A DNA stretch of 21,534 nucleotides from Candidatus Desulfofervidaceae bacterium (GCA_021160485.1 JAGHCL010000162.1:1-21534); one strand, 5' to 3'. Positions 1-7,706 are shown, counted from the stretch's first letter. Numbers and translations are program-made. The notes: generated by a model from the letters alone, not told the origin.

Positions 1-1
1 A

Positions 2-601
2 GAAGCAACTTTCAAATACAGGGCCCAATTAGAAAAGTATATAGAGTTTCATCCAGAGTTTAAAAATAGTCTTGCCCCCTTGCCTTATGACCCATTTGCC
101 CCTAAAATAGTGAGACAAATGTTACAGGTGGCCCAAAAGATTGGTGTAGGGCCAATGGCGGCTGTTGCCGGAGCGCTGGCGCAAGCGGTAGGAGAAGAGT
201 TGTTGCGTTACTCTAATGAGGTAATTGTGGAAAACGGAGGAGATATTTATCTTAAAATCAATTCCAGCGTAAATGTGGGTATCTTTGCTGCCAATTCACC
301 CTTAAGTGGACACATAGGCATCAAGCTCTCTCCCCATTCTTCCCCCCTAGCTGTTTGCACTTCTTCGGGTAAAGTAGGTCATTCTTACAGCCAGGGCCAG
401 GCAGATGCTGTAACCGTTATTACTAGAGATGCAGCTTTAGCTGATGCTGCGGCTACAGCTATTGGAAATTTGGTCAAGAGAAAAGAAGATATTTCAAGAG
501 CCATAGAATTTGGTCGAGAATTAGAAGATATAAAAGGGTTGATTATCATTTTGGGCAAACACCTGGCTGTTTGGGGTCAAGTGGAATTAATAACAATATG
601 A
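2..601 (+). CDS. UPF0280 family protein (ApbE-like fold), 5'-truncated
   Basis: The reading frame is open from the first bases of the window, giving 199 visible residues; the N-terminus lies outside. The first internal start-like codon (a TTG at 80) is not the true start, because the conserved-looking segment EKYIEFHPEFKNSLAPLPYD precedes and spans it. Family-like features are the VGPMAAVAGA segment, the EVIVENGGDIYL motif, the SPLSGHIGIKL segment, CTSSGKVGHS and the Ala-rich ALADAAATAIGN helix. UPF0280 proteins have no established function; they resemble ApbE, the FAD:protein FMN transferase, and the GGD motif recalls the ApbE metal/flavin site (inference). It ends 12 nt before the HIT gene, suggesting co-transcription. 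The family assignment is from recalled family motifs and is fairly secure; the biochemical role is unknown. Confidence 0.85.
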   Translation, partial: EATFKYRAQLEKYIEFHPEFKNSLAPLPYDPFAPKIVRQMLQVAQKIGVGPMAAVAGALAQAVGEELLRYSNEVIVENGGDIYLKINSSVNVGIFAANSPLSGHIGIKLSPHSSPLAVCTSSGKVGHSYSQGQADAVTVITRDAALADAAATAIGNLVKRKEDISRAIEFGRELEDIKGLIIILGKHLAVWGQVELITI

Positions 602-613
602 AAAGGAGGAAAT

Positions 614-1108
614 ATGGACATCCTGTGGGCACCATGGCGTATGGAATACATCCTTGGTGAGAAAGAACCAGGTTGTATCTTTTGCCCTCACACTAGAAAA
701 GGCACAGACGAAGATAATCTTATCCTTTTTAAGGGTCGGCTTACTATGGTAATGATGAACAAATTTCCTTACAATAATGGCCACCTACTTGTTTCCCCTT
801 TAAGACACGTATCTTCTTTGGATGCTCTGACTCCAGAAGAACTTACTGATTTAATGCTTAAGATACGAGCATCACTAAAATTTGTCAAACAGGAAATGAA
901 TCCAGATGGATTTAATGTGGGGCTTAATATTGGTAAAGTGGCTGGGGCAGGGGTAGAACAACACTTACATTTCCACATTGTCCCCCGCTGGAATGGAGAC
1001 ACAAGTTTTATGACTGTTCTAGGAGAAGTGAGAGTCATTCCTGAACACCTGAAGGCAACTTATAAACGTCTCAAACCCTATTTTGATAAGTTAAAAGAGG
1101 AGGAATAA
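614..1108 (+). CDS. HIT domain nucleotide hydrolase/transferase (Ap4A phosphorylase-like)
   Basis: This 164-aa protein is a histidine-triad enzyme, likely acting on dinucleoside polyphosphates or nucleoside phosphoramidates in the cytosol. The triad HLHFHIV sits at residues 117-123 (H117, H119, H121), followed by PRW. An N-terminal C21-x2-C24 pair, with downstream histidines such as H65, could form the structural zinc site found in many HIT proteins. The downstream NGDTSFMTVLGE segment resembles the branch annotated as ATP adenylyltransferase/Ap4A phosphorylase, but hydrolase activity cannot be excluded. The ATG is preceded by a strong AAGGAGG ribosome binding site. It lies between the UPF0280 gene and lapA; its stop codon directly abuts the lapA ATG, so translation is probably coupled. 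The fold call is secure, the substrate is not. Confidence 0.9.
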   Translation: MDILWAPWRMEYILGEKEPGCIFCPHTRKGTDEDNLILFKGRLTMVMMNKFPYNNGHLLVSPLRHVSSLDALTPEELTDLMLKIRASLKFVKQEMNPDGFNVGLNIGKVAGAGVEQHLHFHIVPRWNGDTSFMTVLGEVRVIPEHLKATYKRLKPYFDKLKEEE

Positions 1109-1435
1109 ATGAGATGGTTTAAAGCGATCTTTTGGGCTGCTTTTTTTGGCATAGTGCTCATTTTTGTGGTACAAAACCTGGAAATTCTAAATCAAACAGC
1201 GCAATTAAACTTAGACTTTTACTTCACTACCCTTTCCTTTTCCTTAAAACTGTATCTTTTTCTCATCTTAACCTTTCTTATGGGTGTGTTTTTTGGCATC
1301 GTTTATACGTTTAAAAATTGGTTTAAGAAAAGAATGGAACTAAGAGAAAAGGAAAAAGAAATCAAAAAGTTGAAAGAAGAGCTTAAATCTCTTCGCAACC
1401 TCCCTATTACTGAGGAAAAACTAAAAGGAACATAA
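1109..1435 (+). CDS. lapA: LapA/DUF1049 family inner-membrane protein
   Basis: This 108-aa protein has two hydrophobic helices (about residues 5-22 and 46-67) joined by a short polar loop. A charged Lys/Glu-rich segment (about 74-97) follows and looks like a coiled coil. That is the architecture of LapA (YciS), the small inner-membrane partner of LapB. In enterobacteria LapA and LapB help adjust lipopolysaccharide synthesis by controlling FtsH-dependent turnover of LpxC; the same role here is inferred. The VQNLEILNQ segment just after the first helix resembles the conserved VxN motif of DUF1049. The ATG follows the HIT stop codon with no gap, and the gene's own TAA directly abuts the lapB ATG. 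That pairing strongly supports the call although the protein itself is short. Confidence 0.85.
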   Translation: MRWFKAIFWAAFFGIVLIFVVQNLEILNQTAQLNLDFYFTTLSFSLKLYLFLILTFLMGVFFGIVYTFKNWFKKRMELREKEKEIKKLKEELKSLRNLPITEEKLKGT

Positions 1436-2605
1436 ATGCCCTGGCCCTATTATAGCGCTTTATTTTTATTACTGGGTTTGGTTGTCGGTATCTTTATAGG
1501 ACGTCGTTTTGCCCCAAAACAACTCAGAGAAGCCAAAGAAAGCAAACTCGCTTTTCTCAGTGGTTTCCGCTACTTGCTTTCCAATGAACCTGATAGGGCC
1601 ATTGAGGCCTTTACCAGAGCAGTAAGTTTTGATACAGAAACAATAGAAACCTATTTTGCTCTGGCCAATTTATTCCGTGATAAAGGGGAAATAGAAAGAG
1701 CTATTTGGATTCACCAGAGCATTATTACCCGCCCTCATCTGGATGCATCTATCCGTTTACAAGCACTCTATGACTTGGCAATAGATTACAAAAAGGGAGG
1801 CTTTTTTGACAGGGCGATCAATACCTTTAAAGAAGTAATCCGTAGAGCACCTGCTAAAAAAGAAGCTTACCTCGAGCTGGCTCAGCTTTATCAAGTGCTT
1901 AAAGATTGGCAATCTGCCTATGAAGTAATTGAACGTTTGGGTAAAATTACGGGACATGATTATAGCCTTATGCTTGCCCACTTTCAGACAGAAATAGGAA
2001 AACAACTTCAAGCACAAGGAGAAATAAATGAGGCAGAAAAGAAGTTTAAAAAGGCAATCAAAATTAACAAAAGGTGTGTAGATGCTTACCTTCATATGGG
2101 CGATTTATATCTTGACCGAGGAGATATAAAAAGGGCACTTAATACCTGGAAAGAAATTATAAATTTAACTCCAGAATATAGCTTTTTGGTTTATTCCCGT
2201 TTCGTAAATCTATCTCCAGAGATTGAGAAAGAAAAGGTCTTTTGCAAACTTATTAAAGAGTTAGAAAAAAAAGAAGATAGAGACATTTTTTCTTCCTTAT
2301 TCATAGCCAAATATTACTTAGCTAGGAAGGATTTAAAAAAGGCGAAGGACCTTCTTACTGCTGCCCTGGAAAAGGCACCTTCTCACCTGACTGCCCGTCA
2401 ATTATTAGCTCAGGTATATTTAGAAGAAGGGAAAACTAAAGAAGCAATAGAACTATTGCGCCAGATTTCTAAAGATTTATTGCCACAAAATATTTATCAA
2501 TGTTCCCAGTGTGGTTATGAAGCAACCGAGTTATCTTGGAAATGTCCCCAATGTCAGGAATGGGACACGATGAAACCTAGAATAGAAATAGGAGTAAACA
2601 CTTGA
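1436..2605 (+). CDS. lapB: LapB (YciM) lipopolysaccharide assembly regulator, TPR and zinc-ribbon protein
   Basis: At 389 aa this matches the usual LapB length. An N-terminal membrane anchor (about residues 4-22) precedes a long array of TPR helices (about 35-345), with motifs such as DRAIEAFTRAV and GEIERAIWIHQSI. A C-terminal rubredoxin-like knuckle has paired cysteines C356-x2-C359 and C370-x2-C373. LapB scaffolds FtsH-mediated degradation of LpxC and so limits lipid A synthesis at the inner membrane; the zinc/iron knuckle is essential in the E. coli protein. Start and stop of the lapA-lapB pair are fused as TAAATG, implying translational coupling. All architectural elements are present, so the assignment is strong. 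The stop codon overlaps the -35 box of the probable promoter of the next gene. Confidence 0.92.
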   Translation: MPWPYYSALFLLLGLVVGIFIGRRFAPKQLREAKESKLAFLSGFRYLLSNEPDRAIEAFTRAVSFDTETIETYFALANLFRDKGEIERAIWIHQSIITRPHLDASIRLQALYDLAIDYKKGGFFDRAINTFKEVIRRAPAKKEAYLELAQLYQVLKDWQSAYEVIERLGKITGHDYSLMLAHFQTEIGKQLQAQGEINEAEKKFKKAIKINKRCVDAYLHMGDLYLDRGDIKRALNTWKEIINLTPEYSFLVYSRFVNLSPEIEKEKVFCKLIKELEKKEDRDIFSSLFIAKYYLARKDLKKAKDLLTAALEKAPSHLTARQLLAQVYLEEGKTKEAIELLRQISKDLLPQNIYQCSQCGYEATELSWKCPQCQEWDTMKPRIEIGVNT

Positions 2606-2631
2606 CAATTAATAGTATTCAATTGTATTTT
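2602..2631 (+). promoter_or_regulatory. Probable sigma-70 promoter of the response regulator gene
   Basis: A perfect TTGACA (2602-2607) is separated by 18 nt from TATTTT (2626-2631), a 4/6 match to the -10 consensus. The -35 overlaps the TGA stop of lapB, and the start codon of the response regulator lies about 38 nt beyond the -10. The spacer contains an imperfect palindrome of CAATT and AATTG arms (2606-2625) that could be an operator. This is sequence resemblance only. Confidence 0.5.
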
Positions 2632-2668
2632 AAATCCCAGCTAAAAGGAAAAGTAGAGTTTCAGGAAA

Positions 2669-4030
2669 ATGACTAGTAGCGGACCTCATATCTTGGTAGT
2701 AGACGATAATAAAGAAATTTGTGAAATCTTGAAAGAATTTCTAGAACAAGCTGGTTATAAAGTCTATACCGGTTGTAATGGAAAAGAGGCAATGAATATA
2801 ATCTCTAATAATGTGATAGACGTCGTAATTTCGGATTTGCGGATGCCAGAAATGGATGGAATAGAGTTGATTAAGAAAATTAAAAGTTTTGATCCTACAA
2901 TTGATGTAGTTATGCTCACTGGTTATCCCTCTATTGATACAGCTGTGGAAGCAGTAAAATTAGGAGCATATGATTATTTGACCAAGCCTGTAGATTTTAG
3001 GAAGTTACGGATTATTTTGGAAAAACTTTTGGAACAGCGTGCTTTAAAAAAACGGGCCTCTCTTCTGGAGAAAAAATTTAGTGGAAACTACATATTTGAA
3101 GGTATGGTAGGCCAAAGCTTGGCCATGCTTAATATCTTTACTACCATTAAACACATAGCGAAATATCCTACTAGTGTTTTGATTACTGGGGAAACAGGCA
3201 CCGGTAAGGAAATGGTAGCCAGAGCTATTCACAATTTGAGTCCACGGGTCAATAAACCCTTTGTGACCATAAATTGCGCTGGTTTAGTTGAAACATTATT
3301 GGAAAGCGAACTCTTTGGTCATGTAAAAGGGGCCTTTACCGGGGCAGTAAGAAGCAAACCGGGTCTTTTTGAAATTGCTGATAAAGGAACTATTTTCTTG
3401 GACGAAATAGGAGACATACCTCCTTCGGTGCAAGCAAAATTGCTTCGGGTATTAGAACAACATGAAATTCAGCGGGTGGGAGATGTAAAGACGAGAAAAA
3501 TAGATGTTCGGGTAATTGCCGCTACAAATAGGGATTTAAAGAAGATGGTAGAAGAAGGAAAATATAGAAAAGACCTCTTTTATCGCCTGAACACAATCCA
3601 CATTCATATTCCTCCTTTGAGGGAAAGGAAAGAAGACATCCCTATCTTGGCCCAATACTTCATACGACAATTAAATCAAGAAATTGGTAAGGATGTAAAG
3701 GGAATAAACGATCAGGTAGCCGAGTTATTTCAACGATTATCTTGGGATGGTAACGTGAGAGAATTGAGGAACATCGTTGAAAGGGCCTACATTATGACCA
3801 GTGGGGAGTATATTACCCTAAAGGACTTACCTTCAGAGTATCACCAGAAAAAACAGGGAAAAACCCCAGCTTTGGAACCTTCCACTCAAACAACACTAGC
3901 AGAAGTAGAGAAAAAGTATATCATGAAGGTTTTACAAATTACTTCAGGAAATCGGTCTCAGACCGCACGCATTTTAGGAGTAAGCCGTCGTTCTTTATAT
4001 CGGAAATTAAAGAAATATGGTCTAGGTTAG
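2669..4030 (+). CDS. Sigma-54-dependent NtrC-family response regulator
   Basis: This 453-aa protein has three domains. A receiver domain (about 7-120) carries the acidic pocket D12/D13, phospho-acceptor D56, T84 and K106. An AAA+ ATPase (about 145-380) has Walker A GETGTGKE (174-181), the sigma-54-contacting GAFTGA loop (221-226), Walker B FLDEIGD with D245/E246, and a DLFYRLN sensor region. A C-terminal Fis-type helix-turn-helix occupies about 405-452. It should therefore activate RNA polymerase-sigma-54 at enhancer sites when phosphorylated. All catalytic motifs are intact. No cognate histidine kinase is adjacent, so the input signal and targets are unknown. The start is set by an upstream in-frame TAG and by the ILVVDD beta strand beginning at residue 8; the Shine-Dalgarno AGGA is close to the ATG (2 nt). 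It converges with yqeY. Confidence 0.95.
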   Translation: MTSSGPHILVVDDNKEICEILKEFLEQAGYKVYTGCNGKEAMNIISNNVIDVVISDLRMPEMDGIELIKKIKSFDPTIDVVMLTGYPSIDTAVEAVKLGAYDYLTKPVDFRKLRIILEKLLEQRALKKRASLLEKKFSGNYIFEGMVGQSLAMLNIFTTIKHIAKYPTSVLITGETGTGKEMVARAIHNLSPRVNKPFVTINCAGLVETLLESELFGHVKGAFTGAVRSKPGLFEIADKGTIFLDEIGDIPPSVQAKLLRVLEQHEIQRVGDVKTRKIDVRVIAATNRDLKKMVEEGKYRKDLFYRLNTIHIHIPPLRERKEDIPILAQYFIRQLNQEIGKDVKGINDQVAELFQRLSWDGNVRELRNIVERAYIMTSGEYITLKDLPSEYHQKKQGKTPALEPSTQTTLAEVEKKYIMKVLQITSGNRSQTARILGVSRRSLYRKLKKYGLG

Positions 4031-4124
4031 CCGATATAAAAAACCATCCTACTTGTTTGTTTCAAACATTCACTATCTGATGATTTGGGCGAATTCTTTA
4101 AATAAAAGGAAAAATGGTCAGAAT

Positions 4125-4574
4125 TTATAATGATGCTAACAGGCGTTTAACCATTTCACTTACTACTTTACCATCTGCTCGGCCTTGCACCTGAGACATG
4201 GCCTTCTTCATTACCTTGCCCATATCTCTGAGTCCTGTAGCCCCCACTTCTGCTATCATCTGCCGCAACAATTGTTCTAATTCAGCTTCTGAAAGCGGGG
4301 GCGGCAGGAATTGTTTTAATATTTCCAACTCTTGGGTTTCTTTTTCGGCTAAATCAAAACGATTGCCCTTTTTAAATTGCTCAATAGAATCCTGTCTTTG
4401 TTTAATTTGTTTAGCCACTAACTGCACAATTTCAGCATCTTCTAACTTACGGCGCAACTCCACTTCCTTATTCTTAATAACTGCCCGTAGTCCACGTAGG
4501 GCATCCAATGCTATTTTGTTCTTTGTCTTTAGGGCTGTCTTTAATTGTGCATCTATTTCTTCATATAGAGACAT
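4125..4574 (-). CDS. GatB/YqeY domain-containing protein
   Basis: This 149-aa, highly helical protein matches the YqeY family. It has an N-terminal helical bundle (about 1-95, with MSLYEEIDAQLKTALK at the start and LPPPLSEAELEQLL near 90-105) and a C-terminal three-helix GatB-like module with GLRDMGKVMKKAM and VVSEMVKRLL. That module occurs at the tail of the GatB amidotransferase subunit, where it contacts tRNA. Stand-alone YqeY proteins are presumed to bind tRNA or related RNA, but their function is not established. It starts 12 nt after rpsU behind an AAGGGG ribosome binding site, so it is in the rpsU unit. In many bacteria yqeY lies between rpsU and dnaG; here the downstream neighbour is instead the convergent response regulator. 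Confidence 0.9.
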   Translation of the reverse strand: MSLYEEIDAQLKTALKTKNKIALDALRGLRAVIKNKEVELRRKLEDAEIVQLVAKQIKQRQDSIEQFKKGNRFDLAEKETQELEILKQFLPPPLSEAELEQLLRQMIAEVGATGLRDMGKVMKKAMSQVQGRADGKVVSEMVKRLLASL

Positions 4575-4586
4575 AGAAACCCCTTT

Positions 4587-4796
4587 TTAATCCCTCTGCA
4601 AAAGACCTAGGCGTTTTAAGCGCTTCAACAACCTTTTACGTGCAGCCATTGCCTTTTTTTTGCGGCGCACACTAGGTTTTTCATAAAATTGCCTCTTTTT
4701 GAGCTCTGACAAAATACCTTCTTTTTCAACTTCTTTCTTGAAGCGCTTGAGAGCTATCTCAAAAGGCTCATTGGGTTCTACTTTCACTCCCGCCAT
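4587..4796 (-). CDS. rpsU: 30S ribosomal protein S21
   Basis: This 69-aa basic protein has the S21 signature: [20 protein letters not shown] near the N-terminus, then [22 protein letters not shown] and an Arg/Lys-rich tail. S21 joins the small subunit late and promotes base pairing between the 16S anti-Shine-Dalgarno and mRNA. The start follows a GGAG ribosome binding site. It has its own strong promoter overlapping the end of trpB2, so it is probably independent of both trpB2 and the ribosomal super-operon. It is co-oriented with yqeY. The rpsU-dnaG-rpoD macromolecular synthesis operon of other bacteria is not continued here. Confidence 0.96.
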   Translation of the reverse strand: MAGVKVEPNEPFEIALKRFKKEVEKEGILSELKKRQFYEKPSVRRKKKAMAARKRLLKRLKRLGLLQRD

Positions 4797-4827
4797 TCAC
4801 ATCTCCACCCCCTCTCTATTCCAATTT

Positions 4828-4847
4828 TTATAATGAAATCATTATAA
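4828..4847. promoter_or_regulatory. Perfect 9-bp inverted repeat overlapping the rpsU -10 box (putative operator)
   Basis: The sequence TTATAATGA-AA-TCATTATAA is a perfect dyad with a 2-nt centre. It spans the -10 box and the expected transcription start of rpsU. The core ATAATGA-N2-TCATTAT resembles the Fur-family box ATAATGA-N3-TCATTAT with one fewer central base. The identity of any binding protein is inference. Confidence 0.45.
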
Positions 4848-4869
4848 TTTTCATCCATTTAAAAGTCAA
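4841..4869 (-). promoter_or_regulatory. Near-consensus sigma-70 promoter of rpsU
   Basis: On the minus strand, TTGACT (4864-4869) is followed after exactly 17 nt by TATAAT (4841-4846). This is 5/6 and 6/6 to consensus with ideal spacing, the best promoter match I found in the window. The -35 overlaps the TGA stop codon of trpB2. The predicted start is near 4834, giving a leader of about 38 nt before the rpsU ATG. Confidence 0.75.
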
Positions 4870-6221
4870 GGAACTATCGGCAAATCCTTTAACGCCTCTT
4901 TTATCTTATCTTCAGGATATTCATAATCTCTTAATTTTCTCTCAAGATATGCATCATAAGCAGCCAAGTCAAAGTGGCCATGTCCACTAAATGCCATTAA
5001 AATAGCCTTTTCTTCACCGGTCTCTTTACATTTTAAAGCCTCATCAATCACTGCCTTTACAGCATGAGCCGTTTCTGGAGCTGGAATAATCCCTTCGTGC
5101 TGAGCAAATAAAACTGCAGCTTCAAATACCGGATTTTGAGTATAAGCTCGGGCCTTTATCACTCCCTCTGCTACTAACGCACAGAGTAAAGGCGCATCTC
5201 CATGATAACGCAAACCGCCAGCATGAATGCCCGATGGAATAAAGGTATGTCCCAAGGTATACATATAAATTAAAGGCGTCATTTGAGCTGTATCGCCATA
5301 ATCATAACAATAAAGGCCCTTTGTCAAAGTAGGACAAGAAGCAGGTTCTACCGCAATAATCTCTATTTCTCTTTTTCCTTCTAGTTTTTCTTTCGCAAAG
5401 GGAAAAGCCAATCCAGCAAAATTACTCCCCCCTCCAACACAACCAATTATAATATCAGGATAATCATCTACCAGTGCCAATTGCTTTTGTGCCTCTAGGC
5501 CTATAATCGTCTGATGTAAAAGAACATGATTTAGCACGCTCCCAAGAGCATATTTCGTGTCTTCATGAGAAACAGCATCTTCAATCGCTTCTGAGATAGC
5601 AATACCCAAACTTCCTGGATTATCAGGATTATCGGCCAGAATGCTTCTGCCTACCTGGGTTTTTTCGCTTGGAGAAGGAAAAACTTCTCCGCCCCAAATA
5701 TGCATCAGTGTCCGCCGATAAGGCTTTTGTTCATAACTAACTTTTACCATGTAAACTGTGCATTTAAGGCCAAAAAGTTTACATGCAAAGGAAAGGGCAC
5801 TTCCCCACTGTCCTGCCCCTGTTTCTGTAGATAAACGTATAACTCCTTCTATTTTATTGTAATAAGCCTGCGCCACGGCTGTATTAGGTTTATGACTGCC
5901 AGGAGGACTAACACTTTCATCTTTATAATAAATTCTAGCCGGTGTACCCAACGCCTTTTCTAAACGGTAAGCTCGTCTCAAAGGTGTCGGTCGCCACAAT
6001 CTATAAACATCTCTTACCGCATCAGGAATAGGTATATAGGGTTCCTGACTGACCTCTTGTTCAATAAGTCCCTTTGGAAAAATAGGGGCAAGATCCTCTG
6101 CTGAAATTGGCTTTTTGGTCTGAGGATGCAGTGGTGGTTTTAATGATTTGGGTAAAAAAGGTTGAATGTTAAACCACGCCTCAGGTAAATCCTTTTCTGC
6201 AAGTATTATTTTATGCTCCAT
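4866..6221 (-). CDS. trpB: TrpB2-type tryptophan synthase beta chain (PLP-dependent)
   Basis: At 451 aa this is longer than the usual TrpB1 (about 400 aa) and carries the N-terminal extension of the TrpB2 family. It should condense indole with L-serine to give tryptophan using pyridoxal phosphate. Visible sites are the PLP lysine K111 in GSHKPNTA, the [10 protein letters not shown] segment (131-140) with catalytic E133, and the phosphate-binding GGGSN loop (263-267). ETGAGQWG, with Trp where TrpB1 has His, is typical of TrpB2. No trpA or other trp gene is adjacent, so it may act with a distant TrpA, salvage free indole, or deaminate serine (inference). It starts 75 nt after rplQ behind an AAGGAAGAG site lying directly beyond a terminator hairpin. 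The family is secure; the physiological role is less so. Confidence 0.93.
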   Translation of the reverse strand: MEHKIILAEKDLPEAWFNIQPFLPKSLKPPLHPQTKKPISAEDLAPIFPKGLIEQEVSQEPYIPIPDAVRDVYRLWRPTPLRRAYRLEKALGTPARIYYKDESVSPPGSHKPNTAVAQAYYNKIEGVIRLSTETGAGQWGSALSFACKLFGLKCTVYMVKVSYEQKPYRRTLMHIWGGEVFPSPSEKTQVGRSILADNPDNPGSLGIAISEAIEDAVSHEDTKYALGSVLNHVLLHQTIIGLEAQKQLALVDDYPDIIIGCVGGGSNFAGLAFPFAKEKLEGKREIEIIAVEPASCPTLTKGLYCYDYGDTAQMTPLIYMYTLGHTFIPSGIHAGGLRYHGDAPLLCALVAEGVIKARAYTQNPVFEAAVLFAQHEGIIPAPETAHAVKAVIDEALKCKETGEEKAILMAFSGHGHFDLAAYDAYLERKLRDYEYPEDKIKEALKDLPIVP

Positions 6222-6233
6222 ATCTCTTCCTTC

Positions 6234-6270
6234 AAAAATTTAGGCCGTGGTAAAAAAACCACGGCCTAAA
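6234..6270 (-). terminator. Intrinsic terminator of the ribosomal protein super-operon
   Basis: A perfect 13-bp stem has arms at 6239-6251 and 6258-6270 (TTTAGGCCGTGGT and its complement), with a 6-nt loop. On the minus strand it is followed immediately by a TTTTT tract (6234-6238). The GC-rich core GGCCGTGG is exceptional in this AT-rich DNA. The plus-strand side has no T-run after the stem, so it works in the rplQ direction only. The T-tract runs into the ribosome binding site of trpB2, whose start lies 17 nt from the stem. Confidence 0.88.
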
Positions 6271-6296
6271 GATCTTCCAGAATCAACTTTAAGACC

Positions 6297-6671
6297 CTAT
6301 TCTGCTGTAGAAACTTCTTTTTTTGTCAATTCTATTAAGGCCGTGGAGGAACCATCTCCTCTCCTCATACCAGCTTTAATAATCCGGGTATATCCTCCAT
6401 TAACATTCTTATACCGAGGAGCTATTTCCTCAAATAACTTTTTCACGACCCTTTTATCCCTCACCACTGCCAGTGCCTGGCGTCTTGCATGGAGGTCTCC
6501 TTTTTTCGCCAAAGAGATCGTCTTTTCTGCCAACGGACGCAATTCCTTTGCTTTCACCTCTGTAGTTTCAATTCGCTCATGTATAAACAAAGAGGTAACC
6601 ATATTTCGCAACATAGCCTTTCTATGACTAGCTGTCCTTCCTAACTTCCTGCCTTCTTTTCTATGCCTCAT
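6297..6671 (-). CDS. rplQ: 50S ribosomal protein L17
   Basis: This 124-aa protein has the L17 signature [12 protein letters not shown] at its start, then [15 protein letters not shown] and a C-terminal [15 protein letters not shown] motif. It binds 23S rRNA at the solvent side near the polypeptide exit tunnel. The ATG lies inside the end of rpoA (11-nt overlap), as expected for translational coupling. It is the last gene of the alpha operon, and the terminator at 6234-6270 follows 26 nt after its stop. Length is normal for a bacterial L17 without a C-terminal extension. Confidence 0.97.
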   Translation of the reverse strand: MRHRKEGRKLGRTASHRKAMLRNMVTSLFIHERIETTEVKAKELRPLAEKTISLAKKGDLHARRQALAVVRDKRVVKKLFEEIAPRYKNVNGGYTRIIKAGMRRGDGSSTALIELTKKEVSTAE

Positions 6672-7686
6672 AGCTTTCCTTCCTCACTTTCTCTAAAATT
6701 TCTGGATCAGGGAAGTTTTTTAACTCCATGCCTAAATTTAAACCCATCTGAGTCAAAACATTTTTTATCTCATTTAAAGACTTCCGCCCAAAGTTTCTTG
6801 TTTTTAACAATTCACTTTCAGTTTTCTGTACTAGTTCTCCAATGAGATTAATATTTGCATTTTTCAAACAATTAAGTGCTCTTACAGAAAGATCCAATTC
6901 ATCTATACTTCTGTAAAGAACTTCACAAGGCACTTCATCCTCTTCTTCCTCAACTAGTTCAGCCATAAGGGAAGTTCTCACTTCATCAGGAGTCAGGAAA
7001 AACTCCAGTTGCTCTATCAGTATGTGAGCTGCCTGCGAAATGGCCTTTTCAGGGGTAATTGTCCCGTCTGTCCAGACCTCCAAGATAAGCTTATCATAAT
7101 CGGTCATTTGCCCTACTCTGGCATTACGCACAGTAAAATTTACTTTTTTAATTGGCGAAAAGATAGCGTCAACAGGAATAGTCCCTAAAGGCTGACCTTC
7201 CTCTTTATTCCTCTCAGCTGGAACATACCCTCTACCTACATTCACTACCATTTCCATAAAAAGCCGCCCTTCGGAGGTAAGGGTAGCAATATGTTGATCC
7301 GGATTTACTACTTCTACGCTGCCGTCAGTAATAATGTCGCCCGCTTTGACCGCTCCTTCTCCTTCCCTCTCAATTTTTATAGTACATGGAGGCTCACCAT
7401 GAAGTTTAAGTCTTACCTGCTTCAAGTTTAAAATAATGTCTGTCACATCTTCCATTACTCCAGGAATAGTTGAAAACTCATGGCTTACCCCCTCTATCTT
7501 TACAGAGGTAATCGCTGCTCCTTCAATAGAAGAAAGTAAAATTCGTCTTAGTGCGTTACCAATGGTAATTCCATAGCCTCTTTCTAAGGGTTCATAGGTA
7601 AATTTACCATAATGGGAAGAATATGTTTCTTCATCTCTTTCTACTTTTTGGGGCTTAATTAAATTTACCCGACTGCTTTTATTCAT
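6661..7686 (-). CDS. rpoA: DNA-directed RNA polymerase subunit alpha
   Basis: The 341-aa alpha subunit has the N-terminal dimerisation/assembly domain (to about residue 230), with [19 protein letters not shown] and the [11 protein letters not shown] loop. An acidic linker (EEEEDE) leads to the C-terminal domain, whose helix-hairpin-helix region includes [15 protein letters not shown] and contacts UP-element DNA and activators. I chose the ATG at 7686 (MNKSSRVNL). It has a GAGGG site 9-10 nt upstream, whereas the ATG six codons earlier (7704) has no ribosome binding site and overlaps that GAGGG. It lies between rpsD and rplQ in the alpha operon. Confidence 0.96.
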   Translation of the reverse strand: MNKSSRVNLIKPQKVERDEETYSSHYGKFTYEPLERGYGITIGNALRRILLSSIEGAAITSVKIEGVSHEFSTIPGVMEDVTDIILNLKQVRLKLHGEPPCTIKIEREGEGAVKAGDIITDGSVEVVNPDQHIATLTSEGRLFMEMVVNVGRGYVPAERNKEEGQPLGTIPVDAIFSPIKKVNFTVRNARVGQMTDYDKLILEVWTDGTITPEKAISQAAHILIEQLEFFLTPDEVRTSLMAELVEEEEDEVPCEVLYRSIDELDLSVRALNCLKNANINLIGELVQKTESELLKTRNFGRKSLNEIKNVLTQMGLNLGMELKNFPDPEILEKVRKESYEA

Positions 7687-7706
7687 AGTTGATTCCCTCA
7701 ACATAA

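Noticed and set aside
4054..4068. Small hairpin TGTTTG-TTT-CAAACA between the response regulator and yqeY, as a possible terminator
   Set aside because: Only 6 bp and AT-rich. On the plus strand no T-run follows; on the minus strand a TTTTTT appears only about 10 nt later. Not a convincing intrinsic terminator.
4198..4590. 130-aa plus-strand ORF antisense to yqeY
   Set aside because: Complementary shadow of a well-supported gene; Ser/Cys-rich translation with no domain features. The same applies to the other long antisense ORFs, for example 13796-14152 and 15715-16128.
7687..7704. Upstream ATG start for rpoA
   Set aside because: No ribosome binding site before it. The GAGGG between the two ATGs serves the downstream start at 7686.
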